NCBI GenBank assembly: GCA_963921795.1
Contig: OY997640.1
Location: 56,900,671-56,964,670, forward strand
Direction: 5' to 3'
From: Nannobrachium achirus
Lineage: Eukaryota > Chordata > Actinopteri > Myctophiformes > Myctophidae
DNA: 64,000 nucleotides
The notes under the pieces are model-generated. The model did not search any database and was not told the DNA's origin. It worked only from the letters and a program-made list of their open reading frames with translations. The number at the start of each line of letters is the position of its first letter. Position 1 is the first letter of the stretch. Position numbers and translations under genes: made by a program. Shown piece after piece: positions 23,801 through 37,600 of the stretch.

Positions 23801-26800
23801 CTGAATATAATGTTTTATATTCCTATTTATATTACATTTTGGAAATATAACTAAACTGAACCATTGCATGATTGCCAATTTGCCTAGTTAGTAGTAATAC
23901 TCTAGTAATACAATGCTTTTTAAATGTATTATTACACAATATATATTCAGCTTAAGCTTGACTTGGTGTAAGTGATTTTCTTTGGTTCAAATAATTTATT
24001 ATAAGAAAATAATACTACCTTTTTAACCTATAATGTTTTGTTTTAACCAAAAACCACTTACCCTACTATATAAAATGTATACCGTAAATAAAAATCGCAA
24101 TTAGATATTTTCTCAAAATCATTCAGCTGCCCTAAAGACACATTTTTCTTTTTGACTAAAACTATTGACTAAAACTGGACTAAAACCTTTGTGTGGGTTC
24201 GTCGACTAAAACTTGACTAAAACCTAGGGATATAAATGACTAAAATCTGACTAAAACTAAGAAGCATTTTGTCAAAAAGACTAAGACTAAGACTAAATCT
24301 AAAATGTCCGCCAAAAACAACACTGGTACAAGTGCAATGATACTACTCTCAGAGGTGTTACCTTGTAAAAGAAAATCTCATGTACTGTATGCACATAGAC
24401 TTCCCTTCTTCCAGAGTGAGGGGCCAGAGCAAGTACTCTACATTTTTACTTCTGGATATTCCGTATCATACCAGCAACCAAAGTGTCTCAGCCATGACCA
24501 ATGTGGCCAATACGCTTCTATTTTATCAGCCAAACGCTATATTGTAATACACATCACGTGCATGTTTGCAGACATGTGCTGCTTTACATAATAGCTTAAT
24601 TCATTATCATAATAAAAAACTAAATTCAATAAATTATTCCAACCTCCAATATGGATAGTTAGTGGCCAATAAAGATTCTAGTCTGCGAATGGCCGGTGTA
24701 TACCGGCTAATTGAAATCCTGGTCTTTAAAAACGCTGCACCTTCCAAAGTGCTCTAAAGCGCTCCCAGCTGCATGTTATCAGAGGAACACCCTGGCATTT
24801 TCAGCTGAGAAAAAAGGCGCTTTGGTGGCAACACCAAAGACTGCTCCATCTTACCACATCACTGGTGGCCAGGCTCTCGCTGGGCGTCAGCTCTGACTGC
24901 GAGCCAGCTGCCCAGGCTGCAGGGCCCAGCGAGGGAGGCTGGTTCTCAGCCCCATTCCGCTCTGTGAGGTGCCTCGTCACTATGTCCTGGAGAGGGAAAG
25001 ACAAGGGACACACCATAGCATAGATGTTTAGACCTAAGGCCGATCTAAACGGTTCCTGAAAACCTTAAAATTTGTATTCAAAAAAATGTAAAACAAATTA
25101 GGTTGCTATATGTATAGCAAATACTAATGTGACACAGAGAGCGTCCCGGCCTTAAAGGTAAAAGAATGTCTAGGTAGCACCAGGTCTAAATGGGTTAAAG
25201 AAACGTGTGCGTGTGCATGTGAATGTATATGTATAAGACCAAGTTTTCAGGCCAAGGACCCCTTAGTTGAGAGAGAGATGAAGCAGGGACCCCCACAACC
25301 TCTATATAGTTTCATTGTTTGACAGCACAATCGTCAGTGTATTTTGGATTCATGTCGATTTGTGTATTATTCAGATATTCAATCAGTTGAACCGTCAAAA
25401 CGTAATAAACTTGACCTTTCACTCTGTACTTAGTCTGCTCTTTTCCCCCTCTATATCAAAGCTCTTTGCAGAAAATAGCCGATCTACAATCTCACAATGC
25501 CTCGTTCTGCGAGGTGTTGTGAGCTTGTAGATCTGCTATTTTTGGCTAAAGTTCTCTGAATATGGACACTAGGGTTCAAGTGGTTAATCTAAAAAAGGAG
25601 AAAAGTACTTTCTATCACTCAAAGATTTGGAGGACCCATTTATGATGAGTTTTGACCTGTGCTTACCTGCAGGGAATAGAGCGCCCTCTGGCGGAGGTAG
25701 TCTGTATTGAGCAGCTGCAGCTCATGGAACAGCTCGATAAGAAAGTGTGGCCGGGACTCATTCTGAGAGATCAGAGTGGCCACCTCAGAGTAGATGGTCT
25801 CCCTCAGTGCCTCAAACAGAGAGAAGTCACTGCTGGCATCTGCAGGGAAGACAAACAGCACCATCTCAGCGGCTAGAATGGCTTCAAGCTCACAAACATA
25901 CAGATTTCATGTGCAAACGTGCAGTTGTTTTTACAGAGTTCATAGACTCAGCCTGCTACTGACATCTGGGAGCAAACCCAGTGTTCCGTCTAAGCTAAGA
26001 AAAGGTGTGTGTGCGTGCGTGCGTGTGTGCATGTCTCTGTCTGCAGTTGCGTGCATTAGCGCAAGATTAGATGAGGATAAAGGAAATCATTAAATGGAAA
26101 ACATTAAATTAACTTCTGAAAAGGCTTCTAAGCCTACACTAGCCTACTAATAAAACTAGTGGAACCGCAATTTTGCCACATGTGAATAATTGTGGATGTA
26201 AACAATAACAAAGACAATATAAATCCTTATTAGTCTAGTAATGGCCCCAAATAACTTTTAAATATCTTGCAATTGGTCTCTTACGAAATCGGCAAGAGTG
26301 CCTCTCAATACATAATTGCTAACCTCTCCATCGGCAATAGTCAGTGGTGTGTTACTGTGTTCTAGAATTCCCCACACTCGCGCGCCCCCACCGTTGCGCT
26401 CAGGGTCACAGGGAAAACCGCGGTCGCCTGCATGGCATTAAGCTTGACATATAATGTGTCGTACAATGGTGTCCCAAAAATTGCTGATTTACATGGCGAC
26501 ATGTGGAGCATGTGAGCATGTAGATCTGCTATTTTGAAGATCTGCTGGGTGAGTTTACCTGGTGCTTCAGTGCATGCAATTCTGTTAGAGAGGAAGGGAG
26601 TTCTCCAAGCATATGCTGAGTGAAGATACATTCAAAGTGACAAACAAAGGGAAATGAGACACAAATTAAAATAATGTGATGCAACAACACATGTGCAAAC
26701 AAGGATAAATTAAATTAAATTAAATTAAAAAGCATAGAGCATGTTATATTTCATGGCAAACACTCAGGACATTTAGTGTGGTAATGGTGACAAACAAGGA

Positions 26801-29800
26801 CAGACAATCCAAACGTCCAAATTCATCCTGTCATCAGCTTTCCCTTTTGTAGACAGAACAATCTGTACAGAATAATGAAAATTGTACTATGAACTACCAG
26901 TGATATTGTCAATATTATTCATATATTATGAAAGCTGATGACTAGTTACAATTGGATAAACAATGTTTTTCAACCCTGGTAATGCTAGTATTCTATCTCA
27001 TCCGTAAATGTAATTAACTGATACACTTAGATCCTCTGTTAATTTAACTTAGAGTGTAAAAACTGGACAGAAATGGACCTTAACTGCTCCGTTCTAACAA
27101 TGAGGATTGTATTGTGCAGTAGTCTCTTGTTCTCAGGGATTTAAGGTCATTTCAAAGAACCCTTGACTGTATCAGACAGGTGACAGTTGAGACAGTACCA
27201 GAGGAAAGGTCATTGGGTTTGTGTCCCGCCTTGCTCTTGCTGTCCAGTTTCTCCTGTGTCAGTTTGTCCAGAAGGTTCTGGTCCTGGTCCCTCTGTCGGG
27301 GCTGCACTGCCCTCTCCTGGCCAAAGCCTGCAGTGCTGCTTGCGCTGTCGCTCTCCTGGCCTGTATAACACATAGAAGCACACATAGAAATATCTGGGGG
27401 AAATCTAAATTCAATGTACAGGGGCAGAACTTGGTGGAATAATTCTGAAACGTAAAAAGAAATCACACCCAATGTGAAGTGAACGGTGGTCGTGCTTGCA
27501 TAACGTCTTCAGACTAGGATTTGAGTCTAGGATGTACAGGCTATGCTACACACACACGTTTTGCTATGGCAAAACGCGGAGGAAAAAGGCTACAGACATA
27601 CGACATATGACATCACTAGACAAACATGATGCTACGTACACACATTTTGCTATGGCAAAACGCTGAGGAAAAAGGCTACAGACACACGCACAGCCACTCT
27701 ATGGAGCGGTTTACCACCGCTCAAAAATAAAAGCAATGCAAAGACTTCAGGTGGTCTACTTTTCAAAGCATTAGCCTTTTAGAATGTCAGAGGATTTTAT
27801 GTAAAAAAAGAAGCTTGAATTTCTCTCCGCTATGAGACTCCATTTTGGACGTTAAATACAGATTAAGTGCTAAGTCAGACGACTAACAACACAACCATTT
27901 CATTAAGCTTTAGCTTTTAAGGCCCGTATGTACGTAAATCTACCTGCAGCAGCATTCTTGTGACCTTTGCTCCTGCGTCGTCGGGCTGAAGAGACGGGCG
28001 TCTTGTCACGGGACGCCAGGCTGGCCTGGGCCGACGCCTTGCGTCCAGCCTTGAAGGTCTTGGTGACGGTGGTGGGATCAGCAGGGTCCGGCAGGCTGCT
28101 GAAGCTCTCGGTATGGGGGAGGTTGTGGCTGTGGCTGCGGCCGTGGCGGGGGGCCTGAGCAGGGGAGGAGAATGGAGACTCCTGCTGCTCTGCTTCGGCC
28201 CGGTGGAGCTGGGTGCTGTTGTTCATGTGGGAGGAGGAAGCGTTGGGCCAGCCAGCAGGCCTGCACATGATATGAAATCAAATAGAAAGAAAGAGAGATA
28301 CATTTCAATGAGTACGTAAAATGGTGGTAGGGCTGTCACGATTATGACATTTTACAAGACGATAAATTTTCTCTCAAATAATTGCGATTAATTAATTAAT
28401 TGTGTTTTTGTCGTTGACAATTACATTTCTGTTTGGCTTTTAGGCTTTGAAGTTGCACATGGTAGATATGACACATAACCTATACATACAAAGAAATTAC
28501 TGACATGACAACTTTATACTTTTCAGCCATACAAAAAAGAACATTGATAGTGGAAATAGCCGATCTACAAGCTCAAAACGCATCGCGATGCGACGCGTTG
28601 TGAGCTTGTAGATTTGATATTTCCACAATTTTTTTACTTTAAAAAAATATATGAACTTTTTTCAACATGGAAACTATTAATAATTACCACGATTATGAAA
28701 AATAATCGCGATTATGTCAAATAATCGCGATTAGACGATTATGTAATAATTGTGACAGCCCTAAATGGTGGCGCCAAAAAAGGATTCAAAGACTCGTTCA
28801 GATAAACAAGACGACCTGCATCAAGAGTTACATTACATTAATTTAGTCATTTGGAGGATCTTGCAGTGACTGTTAGGGTTGTACGGTTTCCATTTTTTCT
28901 AAACCCCCTGGTTTAGGCTCCCCAAAAAACTCCGGTACACGGTTTTATACATTTCAAGTTTTAACATGCTTTTGTCTGGTCTGAGATGACGGGACTCCCC
29001 TTTTCAGTCCACGTTTATCAAAAAAGCACCTCGGTTAAGACAAGACCCGCCCGCGGAAGCTTGTGATTGGCTGCGCGGGGGTGCCCAAAGTCGGGGGGAT
29101 GAAGATGTACTATTCTGGCTCCTGGTTTACAACTTTTATCAGCGCTGAGTCAGCTCAAGCGGACATCGCTCGCTTTAACTTGCTCGGTGGTGTCTTACGT
29201 GGATCAGGTTCGCATGAGACGGCGTGCCTCTGTCGTCTCCACTTTAACCAAGGCTTGTTTGATACACGCGGACTGATAGACCTGCAAAAAAGGGACTCCC
29301 TTTCTTCCCTTGACGGCTACTATAGCGACAAGTTGGCTAACAAAGCCGTTAACTAGGCTGTATGACTGCGTCGCATGCCAAAAATAGCAGATCTACAAGC
29401 TTGTGGCTCGTCAATCCACTGTTTTTCATTACAAGCTAAGCCTCGCCTCTGTAGTCTGTATTTGTTTAGAGCTGTCGCATTTCTTTTGAGACCAGGTCTC
29501 CCTCCAGCTGTTAATGATGCGTGATTTCTGCTGCTTCCGTAAACACGTTCACAATCACATGTGTATGCACAATCAGATGCGTGCGGCGTGCACGTCACAC
29601 ATGCGGTTTTGCTTTTTTTTTTTTTTGGCTTACGAGACCGTCAACATTTTATAACACCGTATTATACCGTTAAACCGAAATACCATACAACCCTAGTGAC
29701 TGTTATCATTTAGACCAAGGGTGTCCAACCTTTTTTCAAAGGGACCACATTAGAAAATATGAACTCATTGACTGTTAACATTGTTTTTCTGACTTTCCCT

Positions 29801-32800
29801 GCTATACCACCAAAATGTGGAAAGCCTTACCGAAGGTCATAAAGGAGTGTGGATCACTAGCATCCTTTAAAATTGCCCTGAAAAATCACTTACAGGCAGC
29901 AGCCGTTCGCAACTGGTAAAAAACTAACCTAGCCCAACCCTACCCTCCCCTGCCCCTTCTTTGTATATACTGTTTGTTTAGACTTACTGTTTTCTTTTTG
30001 TTTTTCTTTACATATCTACTGCATAGTACTGTGTTCTATTTGTCTGTCATTCAATGTTATATGAGATACTTAAATGGTTTCCAGTGGAAATAAGCTTAGT
30101 CTTTTCATGGATCTCCTTTTAGTAGACCTTGTACCAGTGAACTGTACCGTCATGAAACTGTACCTTTTCCTATGCAAACTTCTAATAAAGTCTTCAATCA
30201 ATCAATCAATCAATCAATCAAACACGTTCAGAGATTTTCACTAACCTTTGAACATTCATTGAAAGAAGAAAAACTCTCTCTAAGGGCCCACTAGCCTGGT
30301 TAATAAACCAGACCGCACAACACCACCCCCTAGCGACACGCGGTGAGGAATTAGTATGAGCAACGCCAGGCTAAGGGCCCACTACATCTACTGACATAAT
30401 GTACTTTTTTGCTGGTTGTTTCCTTTGTGTTTAGATGAGCTGCATTCATGACGGTCTTTAACTCATCACTACACATTTTGCTTGTAATCTTTAAGTGCTG
30501 CTGTCGAGTGAAGACCATAGACTGTATAAAAGATATGGACAAAGAAGCCATTGGTTTCTATGCAGCGCAAATGACACAATATGGGTCCTTGGCATGGGTG
30601 TTGCCATCATAGATTGAAATGCAACCAGAGGAGGCTATTGGCTGTCAACGGTCACGTGCAACCGCAGGGATACATGGGAGAATGTGGTCGGAGCCTCCCG
30701 GAATACAGCACACGAAGAACAACACAGCCGGCTGGTATCAGTTTAGTTGGCCACGCCCCCCGCAACTTTATCATCAATTTTAACATAAATGGGACCTTAT
30801 TTTCACAAAACGCATATCATCGTGATTGAAAGGCAATTTTTAAAAAATATTCTTGACCGCAGGGAAAAAAGCGATTACCCGCAAATGGCTACAAGCCGAA
30901 CCACCCAATATAACAGAATGGTTCCAAATAATGTCTGAGATTTTTGAAATGGAAAGGATGACTGCTAACTTGAGGATGAAAAGGGATGCCTTCGAGGCCA
31001 AATGGGAGAAGTGGATAAGACAAGAAAATCAGGAGGAATAAGAAATATTGCTCTTACTCAAAGATTACTTATGGTTGACCATAGAAAGATGATTGGCCCA
31101 TGACATTCAAGCGATTGCATACACAATTAGCTGTTCTGATTCATACCTTACCAATAGAACATTTTAGTACAATACATAATTCTGATTTATTATACATGGA
31201 AAAAGGATAGACCTAGGAGAAAGGACAAAAAGGGTCTACTCTGTTCTATTCTTGTTATTTATCTGTGCTTATTTTTCTATTTTCTTTTTGCAATGTACCT
31301 ACATACCATTGATTTTATTTTAATATTTGTCGTAATTTTTATATTTCATGAAAAAATGGAAGGAAAAAAAAAGGCAAAACAATATCTCGCTTTATTCTGA
31401 TCGTACTGCTTTCTTTTTTCTTTTTCTTTTTTTTTCTTTTTTTTAACCCTTTCTTTTAATGTACCTTGCTTATCTTTATAAGAAATGTGCTACTATATCC
31501 CACAGTATATTTTTACAGCAGGACAGTAAAGAACACCTAGACCTCTTTCTACCATTATATGATGTTCGGCAGCCCTATATGTTGTTAATTTATTGCTATT
31601 TTATTTTATTTTGTTTTGTGTTCGATATATGTGTGTCACTGTTTGTTTAATGTCCTTTAACTTTGTACTTGTCAAATAAAAAAATTTAAGTGAAAAAAAA
31701 AAAAGAAAGGCAATTTTTAACTAGCGATAGGAACCATAAAGTATTCATGAAAATGTTAATTAAGGTTAGAACACGAAAGGGGAAAATTAATGGGATCCAA
31801 TGGAGAACAATTCTTTTTGCAAACGGCCAGGGGGAAAACAGCGCAACCAGCGGCCAATCATAGGAAGTTTTAGTTCCGTATTGGGCTCATTTTAAATCGG
31901 CGGAACTCTCCCCCTGTTGAAGACAAATGAAAGGCAGACTAAACAGGCGTACACACCGTGCAAATGTGGCAGAGTTGAGAGGAGAGCGCTGCACCGGCGG
32001 AGGGAAGCTCATGTACTCTGTCTTGACAGAGGTGTTGTGATCTAGCTGCTGCTGCTGCTGCTGCTGCTGCTGAGAATGATGGGGGTGAAGTTGCTGCTGG
32101 TCGGGGCTGCTTTGAGCTGCAGAAGCTTGACCAAAGTCTCCCACCACGGGGAACAGAGGGTTGAAGTTAAAGCCTACAGGGAGAGAGTTTGAGGAGAGAA
32201 AGTGAGTGAGAGGCAGCCAGAGAAAAAGAGAAGCGAAGCAAAGATAAGAGAACAGTGTTAATGGTCCATGTTTAAGTAAAAACCACCCTTCAAGTAGTAA
32301 TTCACTATGACTCGTCTCACCCGAGCCTTCACAGTTGGGCAAGGTCAATGGCTTTCCCACAGAAAATAAATGTGTGTGCTGGTGTAACTTCATCCAAATT
32401 CAATTAATTCCAATTTCACAGCAGAGCAGAGGCTGAAAGATCGGACGGCAGACTCAGCATTTTAATTCTTCGGCATGGAAGAGAGAGCTCAAATCCCTGT
32501 GCGGACTCGGACTCCCAGTGCTCAGTGTCTGTGAGACACGATACACAATCTGAGACACACTACTAGTACACAATCTGTCAGCAGGTGGCACTAGATTAGA
32601 TGAATGTGTGCTGCTCAAGGAAACCTGCTATTATTCAGACCATCTATACTGGCACTAACAGCTAGTATGTGGCTAATATATCGTCACTGTCGGGCAGAAA
32701 CCTTGTATCTCCAAGTTTCAAATTTGATGTTTTTTTTTCCGAAAATCAAAGCCCTACATTATCATACATAAGTGTCGCACAAAAGTAGTGAAAATAGCAG

Positions 32801-32958
32801 ATCTCGCTTGTAGATCGGCTATTTTCACTATTTTAAATCATTTTTTAAAATAACAAAAAAGGAAGGTTTAGGACATACAAGGTTTCCTCCCGACAACAAC
32901 GATATATACTGTACATAAACTACAAGTCTGTTTAAGTAAATAAACATACACACAACAG

Positions 32959-33011
<53 letters not shown>

Positions 33012-34542
33012 GCGTGTGCGTGTGTGTGTGTGTGTGTCGTACTGGGAGGCAGCGGGGAGAAGGCGGACGCTGACAGGCCTGGCAGGTTGGCGTAGGCGTT
33101 GGCTGAGGGGAGGAAGCCGGAGGAGACGGGCAGGTAGAGGCTGGGGGACAGTGGCGGACGGGAAGAGCTGGAGTCCTGGGAGGAAGAGGCCTGCTGAGCT
33201 GCTGAGGGCGACGGGAGCTTCTGTTGGTGCTGGAGGAGCTCATTCAGGACTTGCTTCAGCCTGGGACGGCCGACAGGACAATCAAACAAATGGACCAGTG
33301 TATGCAACATACGGCAATAGTACTTTTGTGTAAGGACTAGTTGTACCAGAAAACTACTTTGCTATAGCGTTTGAGAGGAGTGAATAAAATACATATAGAA
33401 CTTGTTCAGAATACTTTAAGACAGTAATAAGTCATTATTATATTGATCAGATTGTCGTGATCAATTAATATCCATATTGGGTTTTGTAAGTTCCACTTTA
33501 ACACTATATTTTATGGCTTGAGTCTGTGTGTGTCTGCGGCTATTCTCATAAACCACTGGACCAATCAGCCCCACATTCACTGACATCAACGTAACCTCAG
33601 AGATTCACAAGGAAGCTACGCTTTAATAGACCCCGTCTTGTTTTTATTTAGGCTTGTTACCTCTGCACGTTGTTCTGCTGCCAGGCCAGCTGGGTGTAAC
33701 ACTGGTTGAGCTGATGCATGATCAGGTGGACGTGGGGGGATGACATGTTGTTGGGTAAGGTCCTGTGCTGGCCCGCCAACAGGCTCTGCAGCATGTAGGA
33801 CAGTGTCTAGACGGAGGGAGAGAGGGGAGACACAGCATCATCTACTGTACAGTGGCAGAGTGCAAACAATAAGAAGTGCAACTATCAATTATTAGAATAT
33901 TATTATTTTATATGTTTAAATAAATAAAAAATTACCTATTTTAAACTTTTCTACAAGCTTGGGTACTTCCCACCCAAAATAGGGACAGATTACTAATAGG
34001 TTATTTTAATAAATGATCGATTATTATTTTGCATTATCATTAAAATCGATTAGTTTGATTAACTGTTGAACCCCTACAAACAATGCACCCTGAATGCAAT
34101 CTGAAAGTGCTCCTGACATCATTACACTTATATAAACTTAACACATTTAGGCCTAACCTATAGTTAGGCCCAAATCAGAAATTAGCCTACAAAAACAAAT
34201 ATGTTGATACATACTGTACATGTACTGTAAGCCCCTCCCATACACTAAAATGTGTACCCGGCCTGAATGGGTTAAAATCATTCAGCCCTATTGTAGGAAT
34301 AACTCTCTTATTAATCGGGCCGAGATCTTTTGGTGCACAACACCAGCACGCAACTAAGCATAAATCAGGCTTGAAATATTTTATTTTCTACACTGAGCTG
34401 AAATGAACGTCCACCCGGTTCCTATCTAGCTGGCATTTAAGATGGGGCACATTCCATTGTGAATTCAATAACAGCTGCACGTCCTAGTGGATTTCTACAT
34501 GGAAACATATATCAATGTATGCAGAGTGATTCTGTGTGTGTG

Positions 34543-34634
<92 letters not shown>

Positions 34635-37600
34635 GGTGTGTCGGTGTGTGTCGGTGTGTGTCTGTGTGATGGGGTATCATGGGGATACCAACTGAGTAGC
34701 GGTAATCAACCTTGTGTCTGATGCTTCTGATGGGTGTGTGGTTCCTGGTAAACCCACCTGCTGGTCCTGCAGGAGTGTCTGACACATGCTGGTGCTGAAG
34801 TCCAACTGCCTCTGCAGATGGCTGACCTGCTCCTGCCAGTGGGGCTGGGGACCCTCGGTGAAGGACAGCTCCGAGGCCCAGCGCAGGTTCTCCTGGCGCG
34901 GCGTGCCCCCCGACTGGGCCCCAGGCCCAGACTGGGTCGCACTCCTGTTCTGTTGCTCCTGTTTGGTCCTCGACTTGGAACGCTCAGAGGACTTATGACT
35001 GGCCTCTCCTGCGAAAGCTGCAGGAGGCTTCAGGTTGCTGGAGAGACAATCATCATAGCTTTTTTAGTTTGTGGAAAAACTGTGATGAAACAATGATACA
35101 AGAAAAACACCAAAAGAACAGAAAAGCATCAGTAGTGTTTTGAAACTGAGATAAATATCTCACCTTTACCACAGACAAAGACATATCAAAACAAAACTAT
35201 TTAACTACTACTAAACAACATTTTATTAGTTCATACTGACAGCAGTTACTAACGCACATTTGAAAGGCCGCACATTTGAAAGGCAAACGACAAATCTGAC
35301 AGATACATCTTGATCAAATGACTATATAGTGTGTACCGATTTGCATGAGTTTTGGACAAAATCGGTAGGAGTAAATGCAAAACGTGTTTTGAAGAAAACA
35401 CAAAATGTCACCCAATTTTGCAATCATATGGGTCGTGTCATGAGCCAAGGAATCCATGGAAAAAATAAGTTTCATTGTACAACCTGCAGTTCAACAGTTA
35501 TAGGCCAAAATGTGAATTGTCCCGTTATATAATATTTGTGATAGAGATTCTTCCTTGTCTACTAAGGGTCTGTGTACAAAGTGTCACACCGATCAGTCCA
35601 GCGGTGCCGGAGACTAGCTGTTTACAGACGGACAAACGTAGATAGACGGACCACCATTTGATGAGATTTATTCTCTCAAGACCCAAAACTTATAACATTT
35701 TGTGTTTGTCCACAGTTCCATGCTGTACCATAGGAGGGATAACAGGCCAACTAAATAACAATTCTTCTACATTCTCTAATTGTGTAGACATTTTGTAAAT
35801 TAGGTAATGCAGAGGTTTAACAATAATGTAACTCTTGAGAGCGTAAAATGAAACCAAATGGACCTGTACAGGGTTCATTTTACTCTCTCAAGAGTTAAAG
35901 ATCTATAAAGGGTCCATTTTGGTTCCCAACTCGCCATCATTTAGCCAGGGACCACCTCTGGAACCCCCCCCCCCCCCCCCAAGGACCACTGGTTAGGGCT
36001 GTCACGATTATGACATTTTACATGACGATTATTTGTCACTCAAATAATTGCGATTAACGATTTAATTGTGTTTTTGTCGTTGACAATTACATTTCTGTTT
36101 GGCTTTTAGGCATTGAAGTTACACATGGTAGATATAACACATAAGCTAAATATACAAAGAAATTACTTGACATATTTGACAACTTATACTTAAAAAAGAA
36201 CATTGATAGTGGAAATAGCCGATCTACAATCTACATTATGTAATAATTGTGACAGCCCTACCACTGGTTGACAACCACCGCTTTAGTGGATCAAACAGAC
36301 CTTGTGTGGTTCTTCCTGCTGCTGAAGGAGCGCTGCTTCCTGCTAGAGGAGTAGAGGTGGAGGTCGCAGCTTGAGCTGCTCTCTGCCCCTCTGTCCTCTT
36401 CCTCATCCTCCTCCTCTCCGCCCAGCTCTGACGGGTAGCCGTTCTCATCCTCATCATCCTCATCAAGGTGACAGGGAGTAGAACCCCCCCAGGTAGCCAT
36501 GGTCCTGACAAAACACACACCAAAACACCAATAAATTCCACTGATGTCTGACCTGGGCAGTGTCCATCTATCTAGATATTTCAGGAATAAAATATATAAG
36601 TGTATGTGTATGTACGTACAGTATGTCCATGTGTGTCAGTGCTAGGGTTGGAGGCGGTAACCGCCGTACCGCGGTATACTGAAGTCTACCGCGGTGTCAG
36701 TGTGCTTACCGCGGTAAAAAGACAAAAAAAAGGTCTATTTTTTATTGGAAAACAAGCGCGTTTTAAAACGGGGGAGAAGCGAGGACCGCATGCGCTCCAT
36801 GCCGCTCTGCTCTGGGCCGTGTACCACATGTTTGGAAGCGACACTCAGACACAGACCTGCACACAGTGCACAGGGCAGGAGAGTACGGAGCACAACTCTA
36901 TGACGGAGCAGCATAAACTTTCTCTGTAATCCACTCGACACAAGGATGTTAATACATATCTTGTGTTGTGGCATATCTTTTTTTATTCATACGGATTACT
37001 GGCGGAGCGCGGGCCGCGTGGACTAAAACCGAAAATGAAACTATTTTACTTTTTCCACCAGATTACTGCCAGATCCGCTGTGCTGTACGGAGAAGTATAA
37101 CTCGGGCAGTCAGGCTGTGGAGAGGCGACTTTTGGGAAGATGATTGCAATATTTTGGCTTATCGCCGAACCTTAATTAATAGATACGGGGGTGCGGTAAT
37201 TACCGCAGTACCGGCGGTAAATGGGAAGACAGTAATCGCGGTAACAAAATGTCGATACCGACCCAGGCCTAGTCAGTGCGTGTGTATTTTTCCTCTGTAT
37301 GCCCAAATATGGAGAATTGGAGTTGCAACCAAATATATAGATGGCTGTACTGTTTCTTAAATTTTGATCCCTTGATTTTGTAACACATTTGTCACCCAGT
37401 GTCAATTATCTAATGTCATCCTGGGCTCCCTCTGCAAACCTGGGGAGACAACGGACTGAACTCATGCTTCCTTCTATACATGAGGTTGGACGTAGCGTGT
37501 GGAAGGAACACATTATTCCAACCAGTTCCTTTCCCCTCCATCAGGGGCCCTGGCTGGCCAGGGTGAGATGTTGGTTAATATTTAACCAATGTTAAATATT

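Noticed and set aside
25020..25198. Complete piggyBac-like MITE ending tctaaatgggttaa
   Set aside because: Only the right end is convincing; the left end and its TTAA are not clear, so it is not listed as a full element.
29063..29356. 97-codon ORF in the hAT element 28874-29695 as a captured gene
   Set aside because: No recognisable domain, and it is bounded by the element. Possible capture cannot be judged without a search.
30853..31041. Small [15 protein letters not shown] as an independent gene
   Set aside because: It is the C-terminus of L1 ORF2 in a truncated insertion with poly(A) tail and target duplication.
34459..34695. Cys-Val or Thr-His repeat ORFs over (TG)n tracts (also at 7064, 9140, 32962, 39642, 46709)
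   Set aside because: Pure translation of dinucleotide repeats; no conserved protein.
36968..37360. 130-codon ORF sharing [20 protein letters not shown] with an ORF at 51646
   Set aside because: Both lie in the same hAT family, and the shared peptide reflects DNA homology at the element end. No transposase motifs.
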